Assembly (NCBI GenBank): GCA_013205335.1
Contig: JABMNB010000633.1
Coordinates: 1 to 10,183 of the forward strand
Origin: Rhodospirillales bacterium
GTDB taxonomy: Bacteria; Pseudomonadota; Alphaproteobacteria; Reyranellales; Reyranellaceae
DNA length: 10,183 nucleotides
Direction of reading: 5' to 3'
In this document: one piece after another, positions 1-6,170 of the stretch
Numbering within the stretch: the first letter of the stretch is position 1
How the letters are laid out: each line of letters opens with the position of its first letter
Made by a program: the position numbers and the translations under genes
The notes under the pieces: generated by a model
Told to the model about the DNA's origin: nothing
Databases searched by the model: none
What the model saw: the letters and a program-made list of their open reading frames with translations, nothing else

Positions 1-819
1 GCCGCGCGCAAAGACCCGGCTAAGCACGCCGAGCTGACGCAGGCCGCAGGCGAATCCTGCGTCACCCATGTGCGTGCCATGCTCGACTTTCACGCCATGG
101 GCATCCCCACGGTGGACTATGGCAACAACCTGCGCCAGGTGGCGAAAGATTTTGGGGTGGCCAACGCCTTTGACTACCCCGGCTTTGTGCCGGCCTATGT
201 GCGTCCGCTGTTCTGCCGCGGCATCGGGCCGTTCCGCTGGGCCGCCCTCTCGGGCGATCCCGAGGACATCTACCGCACCGATGCCAAGGTGAAGGAGCTG
301 CTGCCGGACAACAAGCATCTCCACAACTGGCTCGACATGGCCCGGACGCGCATCAAGTTCCAGGGACTGCCGGCGCGCATCTGCTGGGTCGGGCTGGGCG
401 ACCGTCATCGGCTGGGCCTCGCCTTCAACGAGATGGTGGCGACGGGCGAACTCAAGGCGCCGATCGTGATCGGCCGCGACCATCTCGACTCCGGCTCGGT
501 CGCCAGCCCCAACCGCGAGACCGAGGCCATGAAGGACGGCTCCGACGCGGTGTCGGACTGGCCGCTGCTCAACGCGCTTCTCAACTGCGCGTCGGGCGCG
601 ACCTGGGTGTCGCTGCACCATGGCGGCGGCGTCGGCATGGGCTTCTCCCAGCATGCCGGCATGGTCATCGTCTGCGACGGCACGCCGGAAGCGTCGAAGC
701 GGATCGAGCGCGTCCTGTGGAACGACCCGGCGACCGGCGTGATGCGCCATGCCGATGCGGGCTACCAGGAAGCCATCGACTGCGCCCGGGAGAAGGGGCT
801 CGATCTGCCGGGCTTGTAG
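1..819 (+). CDS. hutU: Urocanate hydratase (urocanase), C-terminal 272 residues, 5' truncated by window edge
   Basis: Urocanase adds water to urocanate to give 4-imidazolone-5-propionate, the second step of cytoplasmic histidine degradation, using tightly bound NAD+ as an electrophile. The reading frame is open from base 1 to the TAG at 817-819, giving 272 residues of a family usually about 550 long, so the start lies outside the window. The family signature FQGLPARICWVGLGDR is complete at visible residues 120-135, including the Cys (visible residue 128) that matches the catalytic Cys410 region of the Pseudomonas enzyme. The Gly-rich LHHGGGVGMGFSQHAGM segment near the C-terminus is also typical. 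A hairpin with a T tract follows within 7 bases, so this looks like the last gene of its transcript. No other hut enzyme gene is visible; a HutC-type regulator lies on the opposite strand at 1840-2565. Identification is secure. Confidence 0.97.
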   Translation, partial: AARKDPAKHAELTQAAGESCVTHVRAMLDFHAMGIPTVDYGNNLRQVAKDFGVANAFDYPGFVPAYVRPLFCRGIGPFRWAALSGDPEDIYRTDAKVKELLPDNKHLHNWLDMARTRIKFQGLPARICWVGLGDRHRLGLAFNEMVATGELKAPIVIGRDHLDSGSVASPNRETEAMKDGSDAVSDWPLLNALLNCASGATWVSLHHGGGVGMGFSQHAGMVIVCDGTPEASKRIERVLWNDPATGVMRHADAGYQEAIDCAREKGLDLPGL

Positions 820-825
820 GAAACA

Positions 826-955
826 CCCGTCGCCCTGAGCGAAGCCGCCCGAAGGGCGGCGTAGACGAAGGGCCTCTTTTCCGGCGCACGGCGTGTCGAA
901 GTGAAAAGAGGTCCCTCGACTTCGCCGCGCTCCGCTCGGGACGACGGGGCTTTTT
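826..955. repeat. Long imperfect palindromic intergenic repeat, copy A
   Basis: The left arm (about 826-880) pairs with the right arm (about 903-951) over more than 40 positions. Examples are CGTCGCCCTGAGCG on the left against the reverse complement of CGCTCGGGACGACG on the right, and CCTCTTTTC against GAAAAGAGG. The left arm carries an extra small palindrome (CGCCCGAAGGGCG). The unpaired centre is about 881-902. The arms share a core with two other spacers in this window (4194-4316 and 7400-7556): a TCGTC-CGA-CGAAG-GAGGGACCT pattern. This looks like a dispersed non-coding element of the REP/MITE type; open frames crossing it are incidental. Confidence 0.8.
903..955 (+). terminator. Probable intrinsic terminator of the hutU transcript
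   Basis: The 3' arm of palindrome A ends in GACGGGGC followed directly by five T residues (951-955). A very stable stem plus a U tract, starting only about 7 bases after the hutU stop codon, is what a rho-independent terminator looks like. The ribosome binding site of the next gene follows at 961-965, so that gene may depend on read-through or on a promoter I could not recognise. Confidence 0.55.
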
Positions 956-970
956 GAGATAGGAGTCGCC

Positions 971-1651
971 ATGACCTTCTCGCTCGTCGGACGCTGCGCC
1001 CGCACCGGCATGCTGGGCGCCGTCGTGACCACCTCGTCGATCTCGGTCGGCTCGCGTTGCTCGCATGCACGGGCCGGCATTGGTGCGGCACTGACGCAGC
1101 ATCGCACCGATCCGAGGCTGGGGCCGTTGGCGCTCGATCTGCTGGCCCATGGCTTCTCGGCGCCGGAGGCGATGCAGGCCGTGGTCGCGGCGACGCCGCA
1201 TCGGCACTGGCGCCAGCTCGCCCTGATCGATGCGGCCGGTCGTACCGCCGTCTATTCCGGCGCCAATGTCCGCGGCGAACGCGGCGAGGCCGAGGGCAGG
1301 GACTGCGCCGCGATCGCCAACATCGTGCGGTCCGCGACGCTGCCGCAGGCGATGGTCAGGGCCTTCGAGGCGTCTCCCGACCTGCCGCTGGCGCGCCGCC
1401 TGCTGGAGGCGCTCGCGGCCGGCGAGGAGGCCGGCGGCGAATATCAGCCGGTCACCTCGGCCGCCGTGATCGTCGTCGACCGGGAGTCGTTTCCCTACGT
1501 CGACCTGCGCGTCGACGATCATGCCCGGCCGATCGCCGAGCTCGCCCGCCTGTGGTCGAAGTACGAGCCCGAAGCCCAAGCTTACGTGATCCGTGCCATC
1601 GATCCGGAAGCCGCAGTGCCGCCGCCGGGGATGAAGCTCAAGCCGACCTGA
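971..1651 (+). CDS. DUF1028 family protein (Ntn-hydrolase-like), function unknown
   Basis: This 226-residue protein matches the DUF1028 family. It starts MTFSLVGR, continues with SVGSRCSHARAGIGAALTQ, and has the later family blocks RQLALIDAAGRTAVYSG and YVDLRVDDHARPIAELARLW. The family is placed in the Ntn-hydrolase fold superfamily, where the residue exposed after removal of Met (here Thr2) could be the nucleophile; that role is inference. The length is that of the single-domain form, and there is no signal peptide or membrane segment. AGGAG at 961-965 lies 5 bases before the ATG, supporting the start. The gene follows hutU on the same strand, but a terminator-like hairpin separates them, so co-transcription is uncertain. 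An amidase or hydrolase acting on a nitrogen compound would fit the locus but is not shown by the sequence. Confidence 0.9.
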   Translation: MTFSLVGRCARTGMLGAVVTTSSISVGSRCSHARAGIGAALTQHRTDPRLGPLALDLLAHGFSAPEAMQAVVAATPHRHWRQLALIDAAGRTAVYSGANVRGERGEAEGRDCAAIANIVRSATLPQAMVRAFEASPDLPLARRLLEALAAGEEAGGEYQPVTSAAVIVVDRESFPYVDLRVDDHARPIAELARLWSKYEPEAQAYVIRAIDPEAAVPPPGMKLKPT

Positions 1652-1660
1652 TCGCCCGAT

Positions 1661-1685
1661 GCAACTTTTTCGGGCGGCTGGCGTT
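1661..1685 (+). promoter_or_regulatory. Possible EcfG-type (general stress sigma factor) promoter
   Basis: GCAAC at 1661-1665 and CGTT at 1682-1685 are separated by 16 bases. The known alphaproteobacterial EcfG consensus is GGAAC, 16-17 bases, CGTT; this site differs at one position (G to C at the second base). It lies in the short gap after the DUF1028 stop codon and just before the small open frame at 1694. Transcription would start around 1691-1694, so the message would have almost no leader. A 7-bp dyad (1653-1659 with 1670-1676) overlaps the site. Confidence 0.4.
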
Positions 1686-1693
1686 TGGTCGGC

Positions 1694-1855
1694 ATGCCCC
1701 GCGATCATCTCCGCCCCGAGGACTTGGCCGAAGCGGCCGACGAGGCCGCGCGCGAGCGGCTGGAGGTCGAGCTGCAGCGGGCGCGCTGGGCACAACGAGC
1801 CTCCCGTTCCTGGGCCGCACTCACGGCCGCCAAGGATTCTCAGTCGAATCTCTGA
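1694..1855 (+). CDS. Small hypothetical protein, 53 residues, Ala/Glu/Arg-rich helix
   Basis: I do not recognise a family. The frame starts MPRDHLRPEDLAEA and stops at TGA 1853-1855. Its composition is dominated by Ala, Glu, Arg and Leu with no Pro after residue 8, so most of it should form one charged amphipathic helix, possibly a coiled coil. Third codon positions are mostly G or C through the middle of the frame, as in the neighbouring genes. There is no convincing Shine-Dalgarno sequence upstream, but a possible EcfG promoter ends 8 bases before the ATG, which would suit a leaderless or near-leaderless stress transcript. Its last 16 bases overlap the 3' end of the convergent hutC. Chance opening is possible at this length and GC content. 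Confidence 0.4.
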   Translation: MPRDHLRPEDLAEAADEAARERLEVELQRARWAQRASRSWAALTAAKDSQSNL

Positions 1856-2565
1856 TTTCCCACGGCGTCGAAGCGGCAGCCCAGCCTGTATCTTGAAGAG
1901 GGGTGCAGGCAGCGCACCATCGTGACCGGTGTGGTGCGCGTCCAGGTCCGCCGCGTCAGAAGCAGGCAGGGTTCCGAGGTATCGATCTGGAGTCGACTGG
2001 CCTGTTCGGGTGTGGGCAGTACGGCATCCACGACATGCTCGATCTCGTCGAACGGCACGTTCTGCACGAGATATTCGCCCGGCGGCACGACACTGAAATC
2101 CTGACCCAGGAAGTCCGGCACCACCTGCGGGTTGACGTAGCGGTCCTCGAACTGGACCGGCACCTCGTTCTCGAGGTGAAGGCATACCGAATGAAAGACC
2201 GACTGCCCCGAGCGCAGGCCGAGCCACGCCGCGATGTCGGCGGGGGCAGCGACACGATCTGCGGCGATCAGAGCACAGCGATAGTCGTGGCCGCGCTGGC
2301 GGACTTCGCGGGCAATGCTGGCGATGTGCAGCAGCGTCGACTGCGGCTTGTCCTCGGCCACGAAGCTGCCGACTCCGGCCACGCGCACGATCCGTCCCTG
2401 CTGGACGAGGTCGCGCAACGCGCGGTTGACTGTCATGCGCGACATGCCGAATTGCGTGACCAGCTCGTGCTCCGACGGCAGGCGATGGCCGGGCGGCCAC
2501 GATCCGTCCTGGATGTGGCGCACGATATAGTCCTCGACCTGCTGGTAGAGCGCGGTCGGCTCCAT
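1840..2565 (-). CDS. hutC: HutC-type GntR family transcriptional repressor (wHTH + UTRA)
   Basis: HutC represses histidine-utilisation genes and is released by urocanate, which binds the C-terminal UTRA domain. This 241-residue protein has the N-terminal GntR winged helix (about residues 5-70, with LPSEHELVTQFGMSRMTVNR) and a UTRA domain (about 92-233). Blocks I recall as characteristic of HutC are VPVQFEDRYVNPQVVPDFL, IEHVVDAVL and EPCLLLTRRTW...PVT..RC.HPSSRYRL. The ATG at 2565 has GAGGG just upstream, overlapping the stop codon of the ABC ATPase; the 7-base gap suggests translational coupling. It is therefore the last gene of the dioxygenase/transporter operon, not of a hut enzyme operon. 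A palindrome at 6171-6186, ahead of the first gene of the operon, fits the HutC-subfamily operator and would make the operon autoregulated. The exact effector is inferred from homology. Confidence 0.9.
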   Translation of the reverse strand: MEPTALYQQVEDYIVRHIQDGSWPPGHRLPSEHELVTQFGMSRMTVNRALRDLVQQGRIVRVAGVGSFVAEDKPQSTLLHIASIAREVRQRGHDYRCALIAADRVAAPADIAAWLGLRSGQSVFHSVCLHLENEVPVQFEDRYVNPQVVPDFLGQDFSVVPPGEYLVQNVPFDEIEHVVDAVLPTPEQASRLQIDTSEPCLLLTRRTWTRTTPVTMVRCLHPSSRYRLGCRFDAVGNQRFD

Positions 2566-2572
2566 CGGTCCC

Positions 2573-3370
2573 TCAGTGATCCGCGGCGATGGCTTCGACC
2601 CGGATTTCCTCGGTGAGGCGGGCCTTGAGCGCCATGAATTCGGGCGACGTCTTGATGGTGTAGTGCCGGGGATGGGGAAAATCGACGGCCACCTCGGCCT
2701 TGATGCGACCCGGCCGGGCGCTGAACACGACGACGCGGCTGGCCATGAAGATCGCCTCGTCGATGTCGTGGGTGATGAACATCACCGTCTTCTGCGCCTG
2801 TTCCCAGATGCCCAGCAGCAGCTCCTGCATCAGCACGCGCGTCTGGTTGTCGAGCGCGCCGAACGGCTCGTCGAGCAGCAGGATCTTGGGGTCGTTGGCC
2901 AGCGCGCGGGCGATCGCCACCCTCTGCTGCATGCCGCCCGAGAGCTGCTTGGGAAAATGATCCTCGAAACCGCGCAGCCCGACCTGGGCGATGAAGCGGT
3001 CGCTGATCTCGCGCTGCTGCGAGAGCTTCATGCCCTTCTCGCGCAGGCCAAAACAGATGTTCTGGCGGACGTTGAGCCAGGGGAAGAGCGTGTAGCTCTG
3101 GAACACCACGCCGCGGTCGGCGCCGGCGCCCACGATCCTGGTGCCGTCGAGCCGGATCTCGCCGGTCGTCGGCGTCTCGAGCCCGGCGACCAGCCGCAGC
3201 AGGGTGGACTTGCCGCAGCCCGACGGGCCCAGCACCGTGATGAAGTCGTTGTCGGCGACTTCGAGCCTGACCGGCAGCAGCGCCTGCGTCGGCGGGGTGT
3301 CGCGCTTGTGGCCGGGGAAGATCTTGGAAACGTCGCGGATCGAAAGCTGGCTCACCGCAACAGACTCCAT
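2573..3370 (-). CDS. ABC transporter ATP-binding protein, NitT/TauT (nitrate/sulfonate/taurine) family
   Basis: This is the cytoplasmic ATPase that powers import through the adjacent permease. The 265-residue protein carries Walker A GPSGCGKST (48-56), a Q-loop Gln (91), the signature LSGGMQQR (143-150), Walker B ILLLDEP (163-169), a D-loop GALD and an H-loop His (201). Length and motifs are those of the TauB/SsuB group. The ATG at 3370 lies within the end of the permease gene (19-base overlap) and has no clear ribosome site. A GTG at 3355 forms a GTGA start/stop overlap with the permease stop and has GGAG 9 bases upstream. It would give 260 residues beginning with SQLSIRDVSK and may be the real start. 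The substrate cannot be read from an ATPase of this type. Confidence 0.95.
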   Translation of the reverse strand: MESVAVSQLSIRDVSKIFPGHKRDTPPTQALLPVRLEVADNDFITVLGPSGCGKSTLLRLVAGLETPTTGEIRLDGTRIVGAGADRGVVFQSYTLFPWLNVRQNICFGLREKGMKLSQQREISDRFIAQVGLRGFEDHFPKQLSGGMQQRVAIARALANDPKILLLDEPFGALDNQTRVLMQELLLGIWEQAQKTVMFITHDIDEAIFMASRVVVFSARPGRIKAEVAVDFPHPRHYTIKTSPEFMALKARLTEEIRVEAIAADH

Positions 3371-4128
3371 GAGAAGAGCTGCTGGTTCACCTTCTTGAAC
3401 AGCAGGTCCGACAGCAGGCCGACCAGGCCGATCACCACGATGCCGGCGATGATGTGGTCGGTCGCCATCAGCGCCTGGCTGTCGGTGATCATGTGGCCGA
3501 TACCCGACGAGGCGCCGATCAGCTCGGCGACGATGATGTAGGTCCAGCCCAGCCCCAGCACCTGCCGCAGCGCCTCGGCGATGTCGGGCGCGGCGCCGGG
3601 CAGGACGACGCGGCGGATCACGCCGGTATCCTTGCAGCCCAGCGTATAGGCCGCCTCGACGAGATCGCGGCGGGTGCCGCTTACGATCATGGTGATCATG
3701 AGGGTGAGCTGGAAGAAGCAGCCGATGAAGATGACGGTGAGCTTCTGCGCCTCGCCGATGCCGACCCACAGGATCAGCAGCGGGATGAAGGCCGAGGCCG
3801 GCAGGTAGCGGGCGAAGGAGACGAACGGCTCGAAGAAGGCCTCGATCGGCTTGTAGACGCCCATCGCGATGCCGAGCGGCACGGCGATGACGGCGGCCAG
3901 CAGGAAGCCGCCGACCACGCGCCAGATCGTCATGCCGACGTCGTGGCCGAAGTTCTGCGTGGCAAAGAGATCCCATCCCGAGGCCAGCGTCTGCCACGGC
4001 GAGGCGAGGAAGTGCTTCGGGACGGCGCCGCTCCAGGTCACCAGGAACCACAGCGCGACGAAGGCGATGAAGAACGCCACGCCCAGGACGATACGATTCT
4101 CCCGTCTGACGGGAACCAGCAGTTTCAT
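3352..4128 (-). CDS. ABC transporter permease, NitT/TauT family
   Basis: This is the inner-membrane channel subunit, probably working as a homodimer with the ATPase at 2573-3370 and the binding protein at 4361-5323. The 258 residues show about six hydrophobic segments (roughly 13-32, 68-91, 108-124, 130-150, 188-208 and 226-246). The cytoplasmic EAA loop that docks on the ATPase is visible: E158-A-A, G164, and the terminal LP at 176-177. RYLPASAFIPLLILWVGIGE at about 107-126 is a hallmark of TauC/SsuC-type permeases. A GAGAAGAG stretch precedes the ATG at 4128. The upstream gap to the binding-protein gene is unusually large for such an operon (232 bp) and is largely filled by a palindromic repeat; no separate promoter is evident there. 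Confidence 0.95.
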   Translation of the reverse strand: MKLLVPVRRENRIVLGVAFFIAFVALWFLVTWSGAVPKHFLASPWQTLASGWDLFATQNFGHDVGMTIWRVVGGFLLAAVIAVPLGIAMGVYKPIEAFFEPFVSFARYLPASAFIPLLILWVGIGEAQKLTVIFIGCFFQLTLMITMIVSGTRRDLVEAAYTLGCKDTGVIRRVVLPGAAPDIAEALRQVLGLGWTYIIVAELIGASSGIGHMITDSQALMATDHIIAGIVVIGLVGLLSDLLFKKVNQQLFSWSLLR

Positions 4129-4193
4129 GATCTCTTCTCAAACCTTCCGCGCCATTGCTCTGGCGAGGTGTCGGCTTCCTGCGTCGGACAGAG

Positions 4194-4316
4194 AAAGGTC
4201 CCTCACTTCGTTCGGGATGACACTATTGTTGAAATCTGCGCAGTGCGCCGAACCAAGAACCGGTGTCATCGCGGGCGGGGGAAGACCCCGCCCTGAAGCG
4301 TAGCGAAGGACCTTTG
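4194..4316. repeat. Palindromic intergenic repeat, copy B, inside the transporter operon
   Basis: The left arm (4194-4223, AAAGGTCCCTCACTTCGTTC...) is an imperfect inverted match of the right arm (4263-4316, GTGTCATC ... GCGAAGGACCTTT). The right arm is interrupted by a secondary GC-rich hairpin (GGGCGGGG, short loop, CCCCGCCC, at about 4273-4293). The core resembles copies A and C elsewhere in the window. The 232-base gap 4129-4360 holds nothing else I can identify except a small hairpin next to the binding-protein stop codon. Confidence 0.75.
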
Positions 4317-4333
4317 ACCCATATGCGTTAGCT

Positions 4334-4351
4334 CTATCCGATGAGGGATAG
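4334..4351 (-). other. Small stem-loop directly after the binding-protein gene
   Basis: CTATCC (4334-4339) pairs with GGATAG (4346-4351) around a 6-base loop, 9 bases past the stop codon of the binding-protein gene in the direction of transcription. There is no T tract after it on the minus strand, so it is unlikely to terminate by itself. It could protect the 3' end of the binding-protein message and, with repeat B, set a higher level of binding protein than of permease and ATPase. That role is inference. Confidence 0.35.
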
Positions 4352-4360
4352 GATGAATCG

Positions 4361-5323
4361 CTACTTGATGTACGTCGTGTCGAACAACGTATCCATGTTC
4401 TCGGGCTTGGTCTTGATCACGCCGATCTCGAGCAGCAGCTCGGCGGCTTCCTTGTTGAAGGCCTGGATCTCGCCGTTGAAGAACTTCTTGTTGGCTTCGC
4501 GGTCGGCCCACTTGATCTTGGCCTGCGACTTCTCGAACTGCTCCGCCGTCTGCTTGACGTCGGCGCCCATGATCGTGAAGGCCTTCTGCTTGTCCTTTTC
4601 GATCATTTCGAGGGCCTGGAAGTAGCTTTCGACCAGCGCCTTCACCGCCTTCGGATTCTCCTTGATGAACTTCGGCGTGCAGCCGAAGGAGTCGAACACC
4701 ATCGGGTACTGCAGCGAATCGGCGATCAGCTTGCCGGTCTCGGGCTTGTCGCGCACCAGGCTGAGATAGGGCTCGTAGGTGACGGCGGCGTCGAGATCCT
4801 TGCCGGTGACGAAGGCGTTGGCGGCCGGCGCCGGCTCCAGGGTGACGAGCTTCACGTCCTTCAGCGACATGCCGTTCTTCTTCAGGATCCAGGCCAGGGT
4901 GAAGTGCGGGTTGGTGCCGGGCGCCGAGGCGGCGACGGTCTTGCCCTTGAGGTCGGCGACCTTGGTGATGTCGTTGCGGGCGACGATGCCGTCCGAGCCC
5001 ATGCCCTGGTCCATCTTGAACAGCTGGGTGGTGGCGATGCCGTTGGTGTTCCATACGATCCAGGTCTCGACCGTGGTCGCGGCGCACTGCAGGTCGCCCG
5101 AGGCGATGGCGAGGTGGCGGTCCTTCTGCGGGATCTTCTTGATCGAGACGTCGAGGCCGTTGGCCTTGTAGATGCCGGCTTCCTTGGCCAGCGTGAGCGG
5201 CGCGAAGCCGGTCCAGCCGGAGATGCCGATGGCGACCTTGGTGTCCTGCGCCTGGGCGAGCGAGGCGCCGCCGGCGAGGGACACTGCCGCGATAAGGGCG
5301 GCGAATGCTGTGGATTTGGCCAT
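4361..5323 (-). CDS. Periplasmic substrate-binding protein of NitT/TauT (NMT1/SsuA-like) ABC transporter
   Basis: This 320-residue protein captures the substrate in the periplasm and delivers it to the permease at 3352-4128. The N-terminus is a Sec signal peptide: a Lys at position 3, a hydrophobic Ala/Leu/Ile core, and a likely cleavage after AQA at residue 25. The mature part starts as NMT1/SsuA-type proteins do, with GISGWTGFAPLTLAKEAGIY, and has the typical blocks VADLKGKTVAASAPGTNPHF and DAAVTYEPYLS. GGAG stands 7 bases before the ATG at 5323. The dioxygenase gene ends 25 bases upstream, so the two are almost certainly co-transcribed. The Cys-rich CCCFC motif of THI5-type pyrimidine synthases is absent, so it is not a thiamine biosynthetic enzyme. 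The ligand is unknown: family members bind taurine, alkanesulfonates, nitrate, pyrimidine-like thiamine precursors and others. Confidence 0.93.
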   Translation of the reverse strand: MAKSTAFAALIAAVSLAGGASLAQAQDTKVAIGISGWTGFAPLTLAKEAGIYKANGLDVSIKKIPQKDRHLAIASGDLQCAATTVETWIVWNTNGIATTQLFKMDQGMGSDGIVARNDITKVADLKGKTVAASAPGTNPHFTLAWILKKNGMSLKDVKLVTLEPAPAANAFVTGKDLDAAVTYEPYLSLVRDKPETGKLIADSLQYPMVFDSFGCTPKFIKENPKAVKALVESYFQALEMIEKDKQKAFTIMGADVKQTAEQFEKSQAKIKWADREANKKFFNGEIQAFNKEAAELLLEIGVIKTKPENMDTLFDTTYIK

Positions 5324-5348
5324 TGAAGAGCTCCGTTTGCGGTGAGAG

Positions 5349-6158
5349 TTACGAACGATAGACGACGGGAAAGAGCGGGGTGTCGAGAGGGGCGCCATCT
5401 TCCAGTCCGAGATCGGGGAAGGGCGGCGAGGTCCTGCCGGCACGCCTGGCGAAGACCGCGTCGTCGCCAACCCAGCGCGCCGAAAAGACACGGCGCGCAC
5501 GCGGCGACTGGTTGCCCGGCGCGCCGTGGACCGTGCGGAAGCTGAAGGCGATGGCGTCGCCCGGCTGCATGTCCCAGCCCGCAATGTCGAGCGTGGGGCG
5601 CATCGCCTCGATATCCGGCATCACCTCGAAATCGTCTTCGGCGTAGAGCCGTGTCCCGTCGAAGCGCATCGGACGGAAACCCTTGCCCCAGGTGTGGGAG
5701 CCCTTGATGCATTCCATCACCACGTCGCGCGGCACGGGATCGAGCGGAATCCAGAAGCTGACGCTCTGCCGGCCCTCGACGCAGTAATAGGGCTGGTCCT
5801 GGTGCCAGGGCGTGACCGTGCTGCCGCCCGGCTGTTTCACGAGCACATGGTCATGGAAAAAGCGGGCGGTGCGCGAGCCCATGAGGCGGGCCGCGATCTC
5901 GGCGGCGGGCGATTTGTAGACGAACGCCTCGAACTCGGGGATGCGCTGCCAGTTGCAGAGATCCTGGAAGAAGGGAGCCGAGCCGTCGGCCGGCCGGACG
6001 GTCCGCTCGAGCGGGCTGGGATTGGCCATCAACGCGTCGATGCCGGCGCGCAGCGGCTCGACCCAGGCGTCGAAGACGCCGCGCAGCACGAGGACGCCGT
6101 CCTGATGATAGCGCTGCGCCGCGTCGTCCATTGGCGGGAGGGAGTGTCCGATCTGCAT
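5349..6158 (-). CDS. Phytanoyl-CoA dioxygenase (PhyH) family Fe(II)/2-oxoglutarate hydroxylase
   Basis: PhyH-family enzymes hydroxylate a substrate with O2 and 2-oxoglutarate at a non-haem iron. In this 269-residue protein the iron triad is visible: His119 and Asp121 in WHQD, and distal His211 in TVHGAPGNQS. Arg222 or Arg223, about 11 residues later, fits the 2-oxoglutarate carboxylate anchor. FHDHVLVKQPGG and FWIPLD are typical core strands. No signal peptide is seen, so it acts in the cytoplasm. It is the first gene of the five-gene operon and is followed by the binding protein at 25 bases. This arrangement suggests that it acts on the imported compound. Bacterial members act on amino acids, ectoine and many small molecules, so the annotated name does not imply phytanic acid. 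The ATG at 6158 has only a weak AAGG-type ribosome site; Met10 is an alternative. Confidence 0.92.
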   Translation of the reverse strand: MQIGHSLPPMDDAAQRYHQDGVLVLRGVFDAWVEPLRAGIDALMANPSPLERTVRPADGSAPFFQDLCNWQRIPEFEAFVYKSPAAEIAARLMGSRTARFFHDHVLVKQPGGSTVTPWHQDQPYYCVEGRQSVSFWIPLDPVPRDVVMECIKGSHTWGKGFRPMRFDGTRLYAEDDFEVMPDIEAMRPTLDIAGWDMQPGDAIAFSFRTVHGAPGNQSPRARRVFSARWVGDDAVFARRAGRTSPPFPDLGLEDGAPLDTPLFPVVYRS

Positions 6159-6170
6159 GCCTTGCCTGTA

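Noticed and set aside
1653..1676. 7-bp stem with 10-base loop after the DUF1028 stop as an intrinsic terminator
   Set aside because: There is no T tract on either strand after the stem. The same bases are better explained by the EcfG-like promoter, and the dyad may be chance.
1057..1896. Plus-strand frame of 279 codons overlapping DUF1028
   Set aside because: It is out of frame with the clear DUF1028 homology, has Arg/Ala/Gly-rich low-complexity translation and has no ribosome site.
665..2500. Long open minus-strand frame of about 610 codons spanning hutU end, DUF1028 and part of hutC
   Set aside because: It crosses the palindromic repeat and opposes the recognisable hutU and DUF1028 proteins. 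Its translation is Arg/Pro/Ala-rich with no family resemblance, a typical high-GC shadow frame.
2573..4141. Single 522-codon minus-strand protein joining the ATPase to upstream sequence
   Set aside because: Upstream of 3370 this frame is the out-of-frame shadow of the permease, which has clear membrane segments and an EAA loop in another frame.
4361..5323. Binding protein as a THI5/NMT1 thiamine-pyrimidine synthase
   Set aside because: It has a secretion signal peptide, lacks the CCCFC motif and sits in an ABC operon, so it is a solute-binding protein.
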